Shown: positions 34,132 to 44,342 of the stretch, piece after piece
Layout of the letters: each line of letters opens with the position of its first letter
How positions within the stretch are numbered: the stretch's first letter is position 1
DNA from: Lantana camara
Taxonomy: Eukaryota; Streptophyta; Magnoliopsida; Lamiales; Verbenaceae
NCBI GenBank assembly: GCA_037501455.1
Contig: CM074862.1
Coordinates: forward strand, 65,565,501 to 65,629,500
Direction: 5' to 3'
Length of the DNA stretch: 64,000 nt
Made by a program: the position numbers and the translations under genes
Notes under the pieces: model-generated
What the model was told of the DNA's origin: nothing
Databases searched by the model: none
The model's input: the letters and a program-made list of their open reading frames with translations, nothing else

Positions 34132-35610
34132 TGTCTAGAACAAATTTACAGGACGTATTCCTACTTCCATTTTCAACATGTCGTCACTCAAGAGTTTTGA
34201 TCTGAGCAATAATAATGATTCATTTTCCAATTAAATTTGAATCTTTATTCTATTTACAGTTTTTCTTTTTTCTTCTTTTCTTATTTAATTTGTTTATAAT
34301 TGATTCTCAAATTTGTCACTTACTCTTTTAAAAATATTTTTGTCCTCCATTCGCAATCTCGATGATTTTACTCTTTAAAGGTACATCTTCCATTTAAAAA
34401 ATTAACTAAAGAAAATCAAAATTTTCAAATAATATAAATAGTGTGAATGAGAAAATATAACTATTTTATAATATAATACTTAGTGTTTCAAGCAACACCT
34501 AAGAAAATATAAATATTTTATAATATAAAATTTAGTGTTTTAAACAATACATGTTCTCACAACACGTTTTTTCTTCCTAATAGCTTGTAGGTATGAACCA
34601 TTTTAGAGAGAAAAAGAAAAAAAACAAGAAAAACAAAGAAGTTTTAAGAAATTAAGAGAAAAAAAGAAATTTATGATATTACTTATGTATGTATGTATGT
34701 TGGTGTGAATTCTTTATTTATTTTAATTTTGCTATAAATTCGTGATTTACTTTGGATTTCCACGTATTCTTTCACTAAAAATCCAATATGTATATATGAT
34801 TGTATTCAAAAATATTTCTCTTATTCTACCCTTACAAGAAATATCGTATTTCATTAACATGTTCCTTTTTCAAATTTTCATATTTACAAATTGCAAACAA
34901 ATATAATGAAAAATAACTCAACAATTTATTTATTATTATTTTTTTTTGATCTCTCAGAGTTTCCCCCCACCCAATTGAGTGAAGGACTAATCTCCCGATG
35001 TAGCTGAAGACGCTTATTGCGGGGACCTCTCCCAAAGTAGTTTTTTACATCCACAAGGTTACTCAACAATTTATTAAATAGCAATATTTGGTAACTATTA
35101 AATATATTTTTAACCACATATTACTTTTATTTAACTTTGAATTTTTTATTATTTTTAATGACTAAACAATCGGAATTTTTTTTTATCGAATCGTGTCCTA
35201 TTCGAAGTTACCCTAACAAATTTGGGTTACCATAACATGACCTGAGTTGAAGCTCATCTGTTTTGGTATCTGCAACAAGAAGCAAGATTTTAGTTGCTAT
35301 TTCACCAGCAATGAATTGCCACGTGATTGAGATGGTACAGAATACAGACCCTTCTGTTCCCTTTGTTCACATATATTGCTTAATGCATTATCAGCTCCAA
35401 CCACTCGCAATCTGAAATCTTGATATATATGGGAAAATTTTTGAAAACTGCCTATGGGTTTGAAAATTTTCTTTGAACTCCCCATTTTCAAATACTTCAT
35501 TTGGGATTTTAGATACGCGATTCTTGAGTTTTAATACATCATTTTTTAAAATGGGGAGCTAAAAGGAATTGGATTTATCATTTGGAGAGTTTTCGGGAAT
35601 TCCCCGTATA
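34132..35610. other. Unassigned AT-rich DNA
   Basis: No gene is recognised. A GC-richer patch around 34950-35045 stands out but matches nothing I know. It ends in a TATATATA tract (about 35606-35623) at the edge of the viral insertion. Confidence 0.5.
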
Positions 35611-35960
35611 TATATATATATATAAAGAAACTTATTTGGACATTTTGCATTTTTAGTGTGTATTTTAAAGTGTATTTAATTTTGGTGTACTTTCTTTTTG
35701 TAGTTTAAAAAGTGTGTTTTCCGCTTTTACCAAAAGCATATTTCAATAGTAGTTTTTGTCTTTTTCTTCAAATTTTGGATTCTTTTGGTATATTTTTATT
35801 TAAGCCCCAAATTTTATAAATGTTTTCAATTTGGTCCATTAATTTCTCTTTTATGTATTTTTTTTATAAACCTATTGTTTATATGATTTATTATTTTTCC
35901 TTGGTCTTTTATACCTTGTATAATTGTATCTCTATTTAATATATTTTTATTTATTGTTTT

Positions 35961-36110
35961 TTAATAATTTTTCTGATATTTTTCTTCTTTTTGTAAAGAT
36001 GTTTCTAAATTTTTTCCCATTTGTTTAATATTTTTAGCCTTCATCATTTCGTTCACTCGTTGTTTTTCTTCTGTTATCGTGTCTAATTCTATTTTCGGTT
36101 TATAACTCAT
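35961..36110 (-). CDS. Small viral ORF, left trio member 3 (49 aa)
   Basis: A charged, probably helical 49-aa frame (MSYKPKIELD start) beginning two bases after the previous stop. It sits third in the row, as the 56-aa frame at 43606-43776 does in the right-hand trio. Function is unknown; the frame may be truncated, since the sequence beyond it is stop-rich. Confidence 0.4.
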   Translation of the reverse strand: MSYKPKIELDTITEEKQRVNEMMKAKNIKQMGKNLETSLQKEEKYQKNY

Positions 36111-36112
36111 AA

Positions 36113-36334
36113 TTAAGCGTGTGACATTTGATATGTTGTATTTCTTTTTCTTTTGGTATTTGTTAAATCCTCGTTTGCAGATTTTATCATTATCTCTTGA
36201 GTTCGTTGTGATAAATCTTTATTGTGTCTTAAATTATGGTATGCCATTTTAACAAGATATTCATCTATAATAACTTGTTCTTCTAATTCTCGTATATCTC
36301 GTGTTATTCTTGCTTTGTAATTAAATCTTTCCAT
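36113..36334 (-). CDS. Small viral ORF, left trio member 2 (73 aa)
   Basis: A 73-aa charged frame whose start overlaps the previous stop in TAATG. It contains TRDIREL, comparable to KTDIRQL at the same relative place in the 70-aa frame at 43779-43991. Function is unknown. Confidence 0.45.
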   Translation of the reverse strand: MERFNYKARITRDIRELEEQVIIDEYLVKMAYHNLRHNKDLSQRTQEIMIKSANEDLTNTKRKRNTTYQMSHA

Positions 36335-36525
36335 TATGTTATAGTTAAATGTGTAACTATTCGTTTTGATTTTTCTAAACTAATAATGTTTTTCAAATGT
36401 TGTGTCTCGTCTGTTTTACGACCTTCGTTTTTCGCTTTCAAGTAAAGTTTCACTTCTTTAGCATAACTTTCGTTTATTGATTTTATATTTTCTTTATAAA
36501 ATTTTTGTCTATTATATTCGTACAT
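36334..36525 (-). CDS. Small viral ORF, left trio member 1 (63 aa)
   Basis: The first frame after the PBS. Its KLYLKAKNEG is similar to NLYLIARNNG in the 60-aa frame at 43981-44163. In soymoviruses a small ORF follows the movement protein near the primer site; equivalence is inferred from position only. Confidence 0.45.
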   Translation of the reverse strand: MYEYNRQKFYKENIKSINESYAKEVKLYLKAKNEGRKTDETQHLKNIISLEKSKRIVTHLTIT

Positions 36526-36571
36526 ATTGTAAATCTGTGATTTTCAGTATTAATGTTTTGAATCGTATACG

Positions 36572-36584
36572 GGCTCTGATACCA
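36572..36584 (-). other. Caulimovirid primer-binding site
   Basis: Minus-strand TGGTATCAGAGCC, a 13-base initiator tRNA-Met match, eight bases after the movement protein stop. Caulimovirids prime minus-strand synthesis with this tRNA. Confidence 0.85.
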
Positions 36585-36592
36585 GAAAGTAA

Positions 36593-37558
36593 TCAGAGTG
36601 TTTCCTTGATAGTTGAGGTTAATTTAGCCATTTGATCGGCTAACTGTGTGAATTCGTTTTCAGTTATTTCATTAGAAGATCCCTCTTCTTTAATGTTTTT
36701 AATAGAGGCTCGTGTACCAGTTTCATTAGTTCTTTGATTTGGTGGTAGATATGTATAACATGTGCTTTTACTTTTTAAAAGTTTAGGTGTGCTATTTTGA
36801 AAAACATTAGTATTAACATATTGTATAATAGGTGTCTTTGGTATATATTTTATACGAGAAACTTCTCGAAATATATCTTCCATATATATTTTATTTGTGT
36901 TTTTAAATTGTATACTATGATGGTTGTTTGTTAAAGCATATCCAATGGTGTATGTTATTGAAAATGGATAGTCGTTTGTTTCCATTAAATCTTGTCTTTC
37001 AAATTTATATGCAATGTTTAAAGATTTATCCAGTTTTTCTGTTACAAGTGGTATAGCATAGTGTAAAGCTACATTAAAAAGTAGTTTAGTATAAGCAAGG
37101 TTTCCTTCAATTATTCCAAGTATTTTATCTTTAATGTTCATAATTCTGTCATCACATATAGCTAGTTTTATAGGTGAGTTTATTCCTTCAGCAAATGTAC
37201 TCTTAATTAGTATCTGTATTGTAGAAATATGTATATATCCTATTTCACTAGGTGTATATTTAGCTTTTTTAATTTTCTGAATTATATCAGCTTTGTTTAT
37301 CAATGAAATAGCCTGTGTTCCTTTTGTTGTAGAAATTTCAATAGGTGTTTCACATGTAAATTTTCCATATAGTATAATGTTTTTTCTGCTCAGTTTTGTT
37401 TTTAAATCTGTTTTCATATCTTTTCCATCAATTAAGTTTAACTCTTTTCTTCTAACTTTGTTTAATTTTTTGTTGTCTATAACAATATCTTGAGAAAAGT
37501 ATCCGTATTCTTCAGTTGTTTCAAAATTTTCAATCTGATCTATTAAACTCATCTCCAT
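36593..37558 (-). CDS. Caulimovirid movement protein, open frame (321 aa)
   Basis: The central part (about residues 95-145) reads like the 30K-superfamily movement proteins of caulimoviruses, including IHISTIQILIKSTF and the ICDDRI motif with its conserved Asp. In living viruses such proteins build tubules through plasmodesmata. A length near 320 aa is usual for the family. The C-terminal 80 residues are low-complexity and charged. The frame is uninterrupted, unlike coat and polymerase. The Met at residue 3 could also be the start. No evidence of expression can be seen. Confidence 0.85.
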   Translation of the reverse strand: MEMSLIDQIENFETTEEYGYFSQDIVIDNKKLNKVRRKELNLIDGKDMKTDLKTKLSRKNIILYGKFTCETPIEISTTKGTQAISLINKADIIQKIKKAKYTPSEIGYIHISTIQILIKSTFAEGINSPIKLAICDDRIMNIKDKILGIIEGNLAYTKLLFNVALHYAIPLVTEKLDKSLNIAYKFERQDLMETNDYPFSITYTIGYALTNNHHSIQFKNTNKIYMEDIFREVSRIKYIPKTPIIQYVNTNVFQNSTPKLLKSKSTCYTYLPPNQRTNETGTRASIKNIKEEGSSNEITENEFTQLADQMAKLTSTIKETL

Positions 37559-38099
37559 GTATATAATTTCTAGTATACAAAAATATTAATAACAATTTCA
37601 TAATAAAGTTTGTATTGTTTACCTGTTTGTGTATTCATATCTACTGTCTTCATGCACTCCATGTTACCTGTTCATCTTTCTTCAAAGTATATGTTTGTTT
37701 TTGGTATGAGAATTGTTTGGTTGTGTATGGTTGTTTTTTGTGTATGGTTCTGCTATTCAGGCGTGAGGCTAACAGAAAAGAAAAGCTCAAAGGCTTAAAA
37801 CTCAGAGAGTTTTTTGATCAACTCATGATCTTTTTCCTTCTATTCCAGTCTCCCCATTACATACTACATTGAGGCCATTATATAGGCGCTCAACTCACTA
37901 TTACAGAGACCAATAATGCAAAAAGCAACTAATGTACAAAAGTCAAAAAGATAAAAAGACTCAAAGAAAAGATAATAAAGGTGCTCAACAACTGCACCTA
38001 AAAGCAGACAGAGACATAAAGTCTGCATTATTGAAGTGTGTTCGTCATTGCTTGCGTATTTCCTTGAGTGTTTGACGTCATTGCATGTGTCAGTTTACA
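37559..38099 (-). promoter_or_regulatory. Caulimovirid intergenic region with TATA box and TGACG motifs
   Basis: This gap between TAV and MP is where caulimovirids keep their main promoter. On the minus strand there is a TATATAAT box (37877-37884) and, upstream, TGACGTCA (38073-38080) and TGACG (38043-38047). TGACG is the core of the as-1 element of the CaMV 35S promoter, bound by TGA-type bZIP factors. Here the two are 26 bp apart and 160-190 bp from the TATA box, looser than in as-1. Activity is inferred. Confidence 0.55.
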
Positions 38100-39566
38100 T
38101 TACTCTTCAGTAACAGTGTCTTCCTTTATTGACTCGTTTGAATTATGGGACCCTGTTTCTTCAGCTTTGTCTTGGCACATTGCACAGCTGTGTTCATCAA
38201 TTATTTCGCTGTATTCACAGAAAATGAGCTTGGTTTCCTTAGGAAGTGTCTTCAAGCTGTGTTCTTCAATCTTGATGAAAGTTTTCTCAAAGTTTTCCAG
38301 CGTTTTTAGCTGTAATGGTGGAATTGTGTATCTTGAAGATCCATATATCAGATGATAATTGGATTTGTAGTTTATTTTGACATTACTGTCTTTGTTTATC
38401 TCTTGTGATGCATAAAATATTTGATTTAGTTGTTTTGCAACTATCTCATTTATGTCATCAAGTGTCTTCATTGTATCGATGCAGGGGTATTCTCCATTTG
38501 AAACTATCAGTTTGATAATTCCCTGAGAGTATACTGATACTCCTTCTTCGTTGAAGATAGGGTATGAGAGTGTAGATTTGAAGACTATTTCTTTATCCAT
38601 GTTTCCTTTTGAGACTCGTCTAGCATAGTCCTGAAGTGTCGACATTAGTTTTGGACTGAATTTTCGAAAACAATTTGGGTTTTTGAAGTATAGGGTGTCA
38701 AGAAATCCATGTATGAAGAATTGGTATATCAAGTCTGGGTCGGCTTGTTCAAATATAACGACTTTTGGGCCGTTTCTATTTACTGGGTACCAAAAAAGGT
38801 TGTTTTTGTCTGTCTCTGGGTTGTATTCAAAAATGGATTTCAAAAGTTTGTCAAAATTTTCTTTTGAAGGTTGTATTTGAGCCTCTTTTTGGGCTGATGT
38901 TTGAACACGGTCCATTGGGTTTGCTGTGGGTATATTTCCAAGGACTCTCATCCTTTCTTTGAAACTCTTTTGGGCTTGAAGTATTGGAGTGGTTTGAAGA
39001 GAGTTTTTATAGGTTTTTGTTTCTTCAAAGGCTTGTTTGGCTTCTGCAAGACTGTTGTATGTTTTGTATGATGTGGTTGGGTTTCCTTGTATATGAACAT
39101 TGGCTTTCGACCATTGATCATATATTCCTCGGCTTGAACCGTTGAATATAACATACCATTGTTTAATTTGTTTTCTTTCATCTTCATTGTCTTGTATAGC
39201 TGCTGATGATGAAGTATTCCCTTCTGCTGCTGTTTGTGGAAATGTTTTTGATTTTGTGAATGTTTTGGATGATGGATCCACCACGCTTGCTGGGAACTCT
39301 GATGGTGGAAGTCCGGCTGCTTGTTGAACAGTGTGTAATGCGGCAAGAATTTCTTGACGTTGTGTCATCTTAGATTCTGTGGATCTTTGTATTTCCAAAT
39401 ATTTAGCCTTCGTGAATTGTTGTATCTCACGATCAATTGTTTCAATGTTTTGTTTCATCAAGGTTATCGCGGCCTCCATTGTCGTGTAAGTGTATCTGCA
39501 ATGGCGTTCTCTTCTGATTTTATGTATACGATGTGAAACTAGTATCTTCTTATCTCGAGCTGCCAA
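38100..39566 (-). CDS. Caulimovirid transactivator/viroplasmin, open frame (488 aa)
   Basis: Residues about 137-185 contain WYVIFNGSSRGIYDQW and the following conserved block of the viroplasmin fold (related to the RNase H1 N-terminal domain). In caulimoviruses this protein forms inclusion bodies and allows reinitiation at downstream ORFs of polycistronic RNA. The N-terminus looks coiled-coil; a Cys-rich stretch (CEYSEIIDEHSCAMC) lies near the C-terminus. The first Met overlaps the polymerase end by 28 bp; a Met at residue 30 (MEAAITL) is a plausible alternative start. No stop interrupts it. Confidence 0.85.
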   Translation of the reverse strand: MAARDKKILVSHRIHKIRRERHCRYTYTTMEAAITLMKQNIETIDREIQQFTKAKYLEIQRSTESKMTQRQEILAALHTVQQAAGLPPSEFPASVVDPSSKTFTKSKTFPQTAAEGNTSSSAAIQDNEDERKQIKQWYVIFNGSSRGIYDQWSKANVHIQGNPTTSYKTYNSLAEAKQAFEETKTYKNSLQTTPILQAQKSFKERMRVLGNIPTANPMDRVQTSAQKEAQIQPSKENFDKLLKSIFEYNPETDKNNLFWYPVNRNGPKVVIFEQADPDLIYQFFIHGFLDTLYFKNPNCFRKFSPKLMSTLQDYARRVSKGNMDKEIVFKSTLSYPIFNEEGVSVYSQGIIKLIVSNGEYPCIDTMKTLDDINEIVAKQLNQIFYASQEINKDSNVKINYKSNYHLIYGSSRYTIPPLQLKTLENFEKTFIKIEEHSLKTLPKETKLIFCEYSEIIDEHSCAMCQDKAEETGSHNSNESIKEDTVTEE

Positions 39567-41416
39567 CGTATCAATCTTCCTTGATTATAGTTGTCTCGAA
39601 GTGTGTACCTGTAGAAGTTTGTTAGGTATTTTGAGTCTGTTCGAAGTTCGAATTCTCGAGGTAAAAGCTCGAGTTTCCATTTCCGAAGTATCTTTAGACA
39701 TGCAAGTGTCTCTTTTTCATGAACTGTATAGTTTTTCTGGGTTTCTGTAAATGTCCCAGATATGTATTTACAGAGTTCTGTAATCTCGCGAACCTTTTTG
39801 GTTCTTGTATTCATATGACCTTCGAGGTCGTTTGTATTCATTTTTTCGGCTGGTATTGCAAGCATGCAACCAGACCATGTATCATTTGAAGCATCTGTCT
39901 CAATGATAATAAAATCATTTTCCTTTGGATTGTATAAAACAGGCAATGTTTCACAATACTGTTTTATTTTTTGTACTTGTATCGAATCATCAATTTGCCA
40001 ATTCCATTGTATTTTTTCAGAAAGTTTCTTTTGTAATTGTGTTCTTTCTTTAGCAAGGTTCTTTATGAATCCTTGATCAGAAATATAGTTTAAACATCCA
40101 AGAAATCTTTGTAATTGTTTTCGATCAGTAATTTGATCTGGAAAATCGTTTAATTTTTTTAAAATATTATCTTGAAGAACTATGTTTCCTTGCGAATCAA
40201 AAGTATTTCCAAGAAAATCAATTTTTTGTTTACATAAGACTGCTTTCTTTTTAGAAAGAATTAGTCCTTTGTCTTTGCATCGTTTCAAAACTATTTTTAG
40301 TTTTTTCAAATGATCTTCTTTATCTTGATTACTAAAGATGATAATATCATCAATGTAAGCAAGACAAATGTCTTCTAAACCTTCAAGGTTTTTATCCATA
40401 AATCTTTGGTATATTCCAGGTGCTTGTTTCAAACCAAATGGTAAAACATTCCATTGGTAGTGTTTTTGTGGAGGACATGTAAAAGCTGTTAGAGGTTTTG
40501 TATCTTCATGCAATCTTAATTGCCAGTATCCTGATTTAGCATCTAGTGTACTGAACCAAGTTTTTCCTTTTAACCTATCTTTGATATAATCAATTCTAGG
40601 AAGTTTATTTGTATCTCCAACAGTTTTTTCATTTAATTCTTTATAATTTATAACCATTCGTCGTTTTCCTCGTTTTATTTCATTCTTATTTTCTACATAA
40701 AATGCAGGTGCTGCGTGTGGACTTTTGCTTTCAGAAATTAATTATTTTTCCAAAAGTTGTTTACATTCTTATTTAAATTCATCAATATCTCGTTTGGAAT
40801 AAGGTATATTATTTTTTACATTTACTTTGTCTAAAGGATTTTTAAGTTTAATTTCAACTATCATATGAGTATTGTTCTTATCTTTATCTAAAGGATCTTC
40901 ACTGGTGACAGAATCTAGAATTTCTTCTATTTCTTTTTCAAGATTTGTTTTTATGGAAAATATTAATTCATGATTGATTAAATAATCTATTTTGTCTATG
41001 AGATTACTTCTGTCTTCAATCTTGACTATAGGTATTTCAACAGTTTCATTCTTTTGAGATAGTTATTCATTAACAGGTGATCTTAAAGTGATGTATTTTA
41101 AATCTTGACAAAAAGGTCTATATAGTTTCAAAAAGTTATTTCCTAGGATAAATGGTAATCCTGTTTCGTGTCTGTATATAGATGGTATAGTAAAACAATA
41201 TCCCTGTATCCAAGCTTTTTCTAAGTATGTAGCGTACCATGTATAATAATGACTTGCATCTGCTATCATTATTTTTAACGGTTGTTTAAGTTTTTTCCAT
41301 TTGAATATCGTAAGAGCTGGTGAAGCAAAGCATAAACTTGCTCCTGTGTCTATAAATGCTTTAATTGTTTTATTCTTTATTTTTACTTCTATGAATGTAG
41401 CGTTAGAGTTTTTCAT
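39539..41416 (-). pseudogene. Caulimovirid protease-RT-RNase H, three stops
   Basis: The aspartic protease has DTG at residues 23-25. RT has YIDD in LAYIDDIIIFS, and RNase H follows (ETDAS, TDSKYL) to the end. No integrase is present, as expected for a pararetrovirus. TAA codons at 41063-41065, 40769-40771 and 40742-40744 break the frame between protease and RT; each is one C-to-T change from a Gln codon. The stretch from 40657 downward is open. The start codon abuts the coat protein stop. Confidence 0.9.
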
Positions 41417-42886
41417 TTAGAAATCATCAGAACTATATTCAGTTTCTGATTCTGTAACAGTTTCCATTTCATATATGTTTTCCAAATCAAAATAGTCTTC
41501 TTCTATTGGCTCTAAATCGTATGTTTGAGCTACTTGAAGTATATGTAATCTTTTCTCAGACTGTTTTCGTTGTTTGGGACATTCCCTAGCATAGTGTCAT
41601 TCTTCGTGACAAAGCCAACATTGGCATTTTTTCTTTCCTTCCGGATAATATTTTTGTTTTGGTTTGTATTCTTTCTTTTTAAAGAAACGTCTTCTTCTTT
41701 TTTGAAATTTATGTTTATTATTATCAATCCATCTTCTAGGTTTCTTTCTCCATCTATATCTTTTATCTTTTCTCCGGTATTTTTTTTTTTTTGTTTGGTT
41801 GAATTATGTATGGACTTTCTCTGTATTGTTGAGGTACTAAAGAATTTCCCTCACAACATATCGTGACTTTGTTTTTAACTGCATTGTGTAATTCTCTTTC
41901 ATAACATTTGTCTCCTATAAATTGTTCTACTACTGTTTGTGCACCTCCTAATGTTTCCAAAACGAATTCTTCATTTACTTGTTTCTTAAATTCCGCATAT
42001 ATTATTTGGCCAACTGGATAAGGTAATTTATTGAAGTATAATGATAAATATTTTTCTCTGTTTTCTTTAGATAAATCATAGTAATACATATTGTATTCAC
42101 AGTTAAAGTGTTCTATAGCGCACATGTCTAATATTTGTGTATTTGCTTGATGGTATGCTGCTCTATCTTGTTCTCTTTTATTTACGAAGAGTCCTGAATC
42201 TTGTATAGGTATTCCAACAAATTCTGAATATATTTTTGCAACTATGTTCCAAAAAGTTTCTATAGAATCTCCTCCTATTAAGAGTGTTTTCTGTTCTTCT
42301 GATAATGAGGCTAAGTAAGTGTTACGTTTCCTACTGTTTTATATTGTACAAAATTGAATATTGTTTTAAAAATTCCTAGTCTTAATCTATCTTCGGTTTC
42401 TATAATTAATCCTAGTTTATGTGCCCATTCTGTATTAAGTGTTGATTTGTTTATTACACAGTCTAGATTTAATATTCCATCGTCTCCTAATATTCCCTTT
42501 GTAGGTATATATTATTCAGGTATTTTAGACCATCTTCATTTTTTATTTGGAATATATCCCTTTTTAAAATTGTATTGTATGCTTGAATTTTTTAGAGGAT
42601 TAGTATATTTATCTTCTTGATAAGTTTCCCATTTAATTTCTTCTTCCTTTTTTGTCTTACTTGCTTCTGTGATATCTTTCTTATCTTTTTCTCGTTTTAA
42701 ATCGTGTTCCATTCCTAACACATCATTTTCTGATGACTCATATCCGTATATTACTTCTTCGTTTTCTACTTCCGATTTTATCGCTTCTAATGTATGGGTT
42801 TGTTTATTTTCTTCATCAACTATTTTTAATGATTCTAATAAATTGTTTAATTCTGCAATTTTTTCTTCTAAATCAAAAGATTCCAT
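41417..42886 (-). pseudogene. Caulimovirid coat protein, multiple breaks
   Basis: The N-terminal part (42886-42536) is acidic and Lys/Glu-rich as in caulimovirid coat proteins. The capsid core is seen in 42125-41763 (LSLYFNKLPYP). Further down is a zinc knuckle beginning CWLC, in which the codon just before the His is TGA. The region 42130-42535 has several stops, and frame changes occur near 41763. The product would have formed the capsid and bound nucleic acid. The stop at 41417-41419 is followed at once by the Pol ATG. Confidence 0.82.
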
Positions 42887-43453
42887 TATAAACGTGGAGC
42901 TTCTATTTGAAAAGGTTTAAGATTTCTGTTTCCAAAATATGTTTCAAGATCAGCAATAGTTATATATCTAGAATATTCTTTTCGTATAATTACTTCTTTG
43001 AGTTGTTTTAATAATTCTTGACAGTTTGACATAGGAAGTATTATTTGTTTTTCTTCAGATGTACCAATTTGGTTTTCCACTTGTTTTCCTTTAATTTCTC
43101 GTAGAAGTTTATCTAAAATTTCTTGAGTATCATCTATTTCATTTATAACATTTTGTTTTTTATCTAAAAGAATTTGTTGTAACATATCTATAATGGTGTT
43201 TAATTGTGGGTTTGTAGTAGTATGAAATAAATGTGGATATTCTCCCCCCTCCTGATGGCAAGAGAAAATATTTTGATCAATTTTATAATATGATTCTATT
43301 TCGTGATTAGTATTGATATTTGTTATAGTGTCCTCAAGTTGAGACATCTTTTTGTTAGTATTTATTAATTGCTCTGTTAATGTTTGTGCTGTATTATTTA
43401 AAGATTGTATTTGTTGATTTAATGTTTCTACAAAATTTTATAATTCATTCATG
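42886..43453 (-). pseudogene. Coiled-coil (VAP-like) viral frame, early stop
   Basis: The main open part (43347-42886) encodes 153 aa. The frame extends upstream to an ATG at 43453, with a TAA at the fifth codon. The N-terminal part has heptad-like Leu/Ile spacing suggesting a coiled coil, like virion-associated proteins of caulimoviruses. Its stop overlaps the coat start in TAATG. The role is inferred from position and coiled coil only. Confidence 0.5.
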
Positions 43454-43454
43454 C

Positions 43455-43776
43455 CGATGAAAGTATATTTAATTTAGTTATTTGTTCGCGACACCATTTT
43501 ATTACTTTTTTATTTTCAGCTATAAGTTCTGGTATTCCTCCTTCTGATTGTTTGATAAGTTTCATATATTCTTCTAGTCTTGAAATAGTAGTGGGAATGT
43601 GTATTCTATTTTTTTACAAGATTTTCTTCACTCTGTCTCATGCTTTGAATGATTTTTTCTTGTTTTTCATAATCTGCTGGATTAGTCGTTTTATTTAATA
43701 TGTCTATTTTTTGTTTAATTATTCCTCGTAGCAGTCGTATTTCTTGAAGTTTTAATTGTTTTTGATATTGATCCAT
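43455..43776 (-). pseudogene. Small viral ORF, right trio member 3, frameshifted
   Basis: From the ATG at 43776 a 56-aa Gln/Lys-rich frame runs to TAG at 43606-43608. An indel in a run of seven A just before it appears to have broken a longer frame that continues to about 43455, where its stop overlaps the next ATG. Function is unknown. Confidence 0.45.
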
Positions 43777-43778
43777 TT

Positions 43779-43991
43779 TTATCCATTCATTTCTCGTTGA
43801 TATATTTTTTCTATTAATTTTGTATTTATTATATCAATTTGTTTAGCATTGTATGTTATGTTTTTTATTTCATTTGGGTATATAAAAATTTCTTTCATAA
43901 TAGAATCGTATTTTGTTGCAACCTCTAATTTCTTTCCTAATTGTCTTATATCGGTTTTGATTTTTGTTTGTTCGTTCATTTTATCTTTCAA
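43779..43991 (-). CDS. Small viral ORF, right trio member 2 (70 aa)
   Basis: A charged 70-aa frame overlapping the previous one by 11 bp. Its KTDIRQL resembles TRDIREL of the 73-aa frame at 36113-36334. Function is unknown. Confidence 0.45.
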   Translation of the reverse strand: MKDKMNEQTKIKTDIRQLGKKLEVATKYDSIMKEIFIYPNEIKNITYNAKQIDIINTKLIEKIYQREMNG

Positions 43992-44163
43992 ATCGTTTTA
44001 GTATTGAAATAGTTTTTTGTATCTGTTCTTGATAATATTCTGTCCAATATTCATGATATCTCGTGATAAACCAGTGTCCATTATTTCTAGCTATTAAGTA
44101 TAAGTTTTTATGATTATTATATTCTTCGTATAGATCTGTTAAATATTCAATATATTTTTTCAT
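43981..44163 (-). CDS. Small viral ORF, right trio member 1 (60 aa)
   Basis: A Tyr-rich 60-aa frame with NLYLIARNNG, similar to part of the 63-aa frame at 36334-36525. Its ATG overlaps the stop of a further frame (44160-44342, 60 aa) that I do not recognise and that may be chance. Function is unknown. Confidence 0.45.
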   Translation of the reverse strand: MKKYIEYLTDLYEEYNNHKNLYLIARNNGHWFITRYHEYWTEYYQEQIQKTISILKRFER

Positions 44164-44342
44164 GAAAAGTATTGTGGTTGAAAATATAATATTTCAAAAG
44201 TTATTATATTGATTTGTAAGAAAATATCAACTGTGTCATGGTTTTTTGAAAGACGTTTTTTGAATGAACGTCTTACACTACTTTTACAATTTGGTTTAAA
44301 AAGTATACTAATTTTGAAAAGTCTCCTAATAAGTTCGATCAT

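Larger units (their letters stand above)
35610..44342 (-). mobile_element. Endogenous caulimovirid (soymovirus-like), minus strand
   Basis: About 8.7 kb of integrated plant pararetrovirus. Reading down the minus strand: small ORFs, a coiled-coil (VAP-like) frame, coat protein, protease-RT-RNase H, transactivator, intergenic promoter region, movement protein, PBS, then small ORFs again. Separate MP, CP, Pol and TAV genes, and a tRNA-Met PBS just after MP, resemble soymoviruses and caulimoviruses. There is no viral integrase; such copies enter by illegitimate recombination. The left edge meets a TA-repeat tract. Coat and polymerase frames carry stops, so the copy is not an intact genome. Confidence 0.88.

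Noticed and set aside
34950..35045. GC-richer patch in the unassigned flank
   Set aside because: I could not connect it to any gene or repeat, and one short patch is not enough for a call.
36572..36584. tRNA-like matches (CTCTGATACCA / TGGTATCAGAG)
   Set aside because: All such matches in the window are primer-binding sites; no tRNA cloverleaf surrounds any of them.
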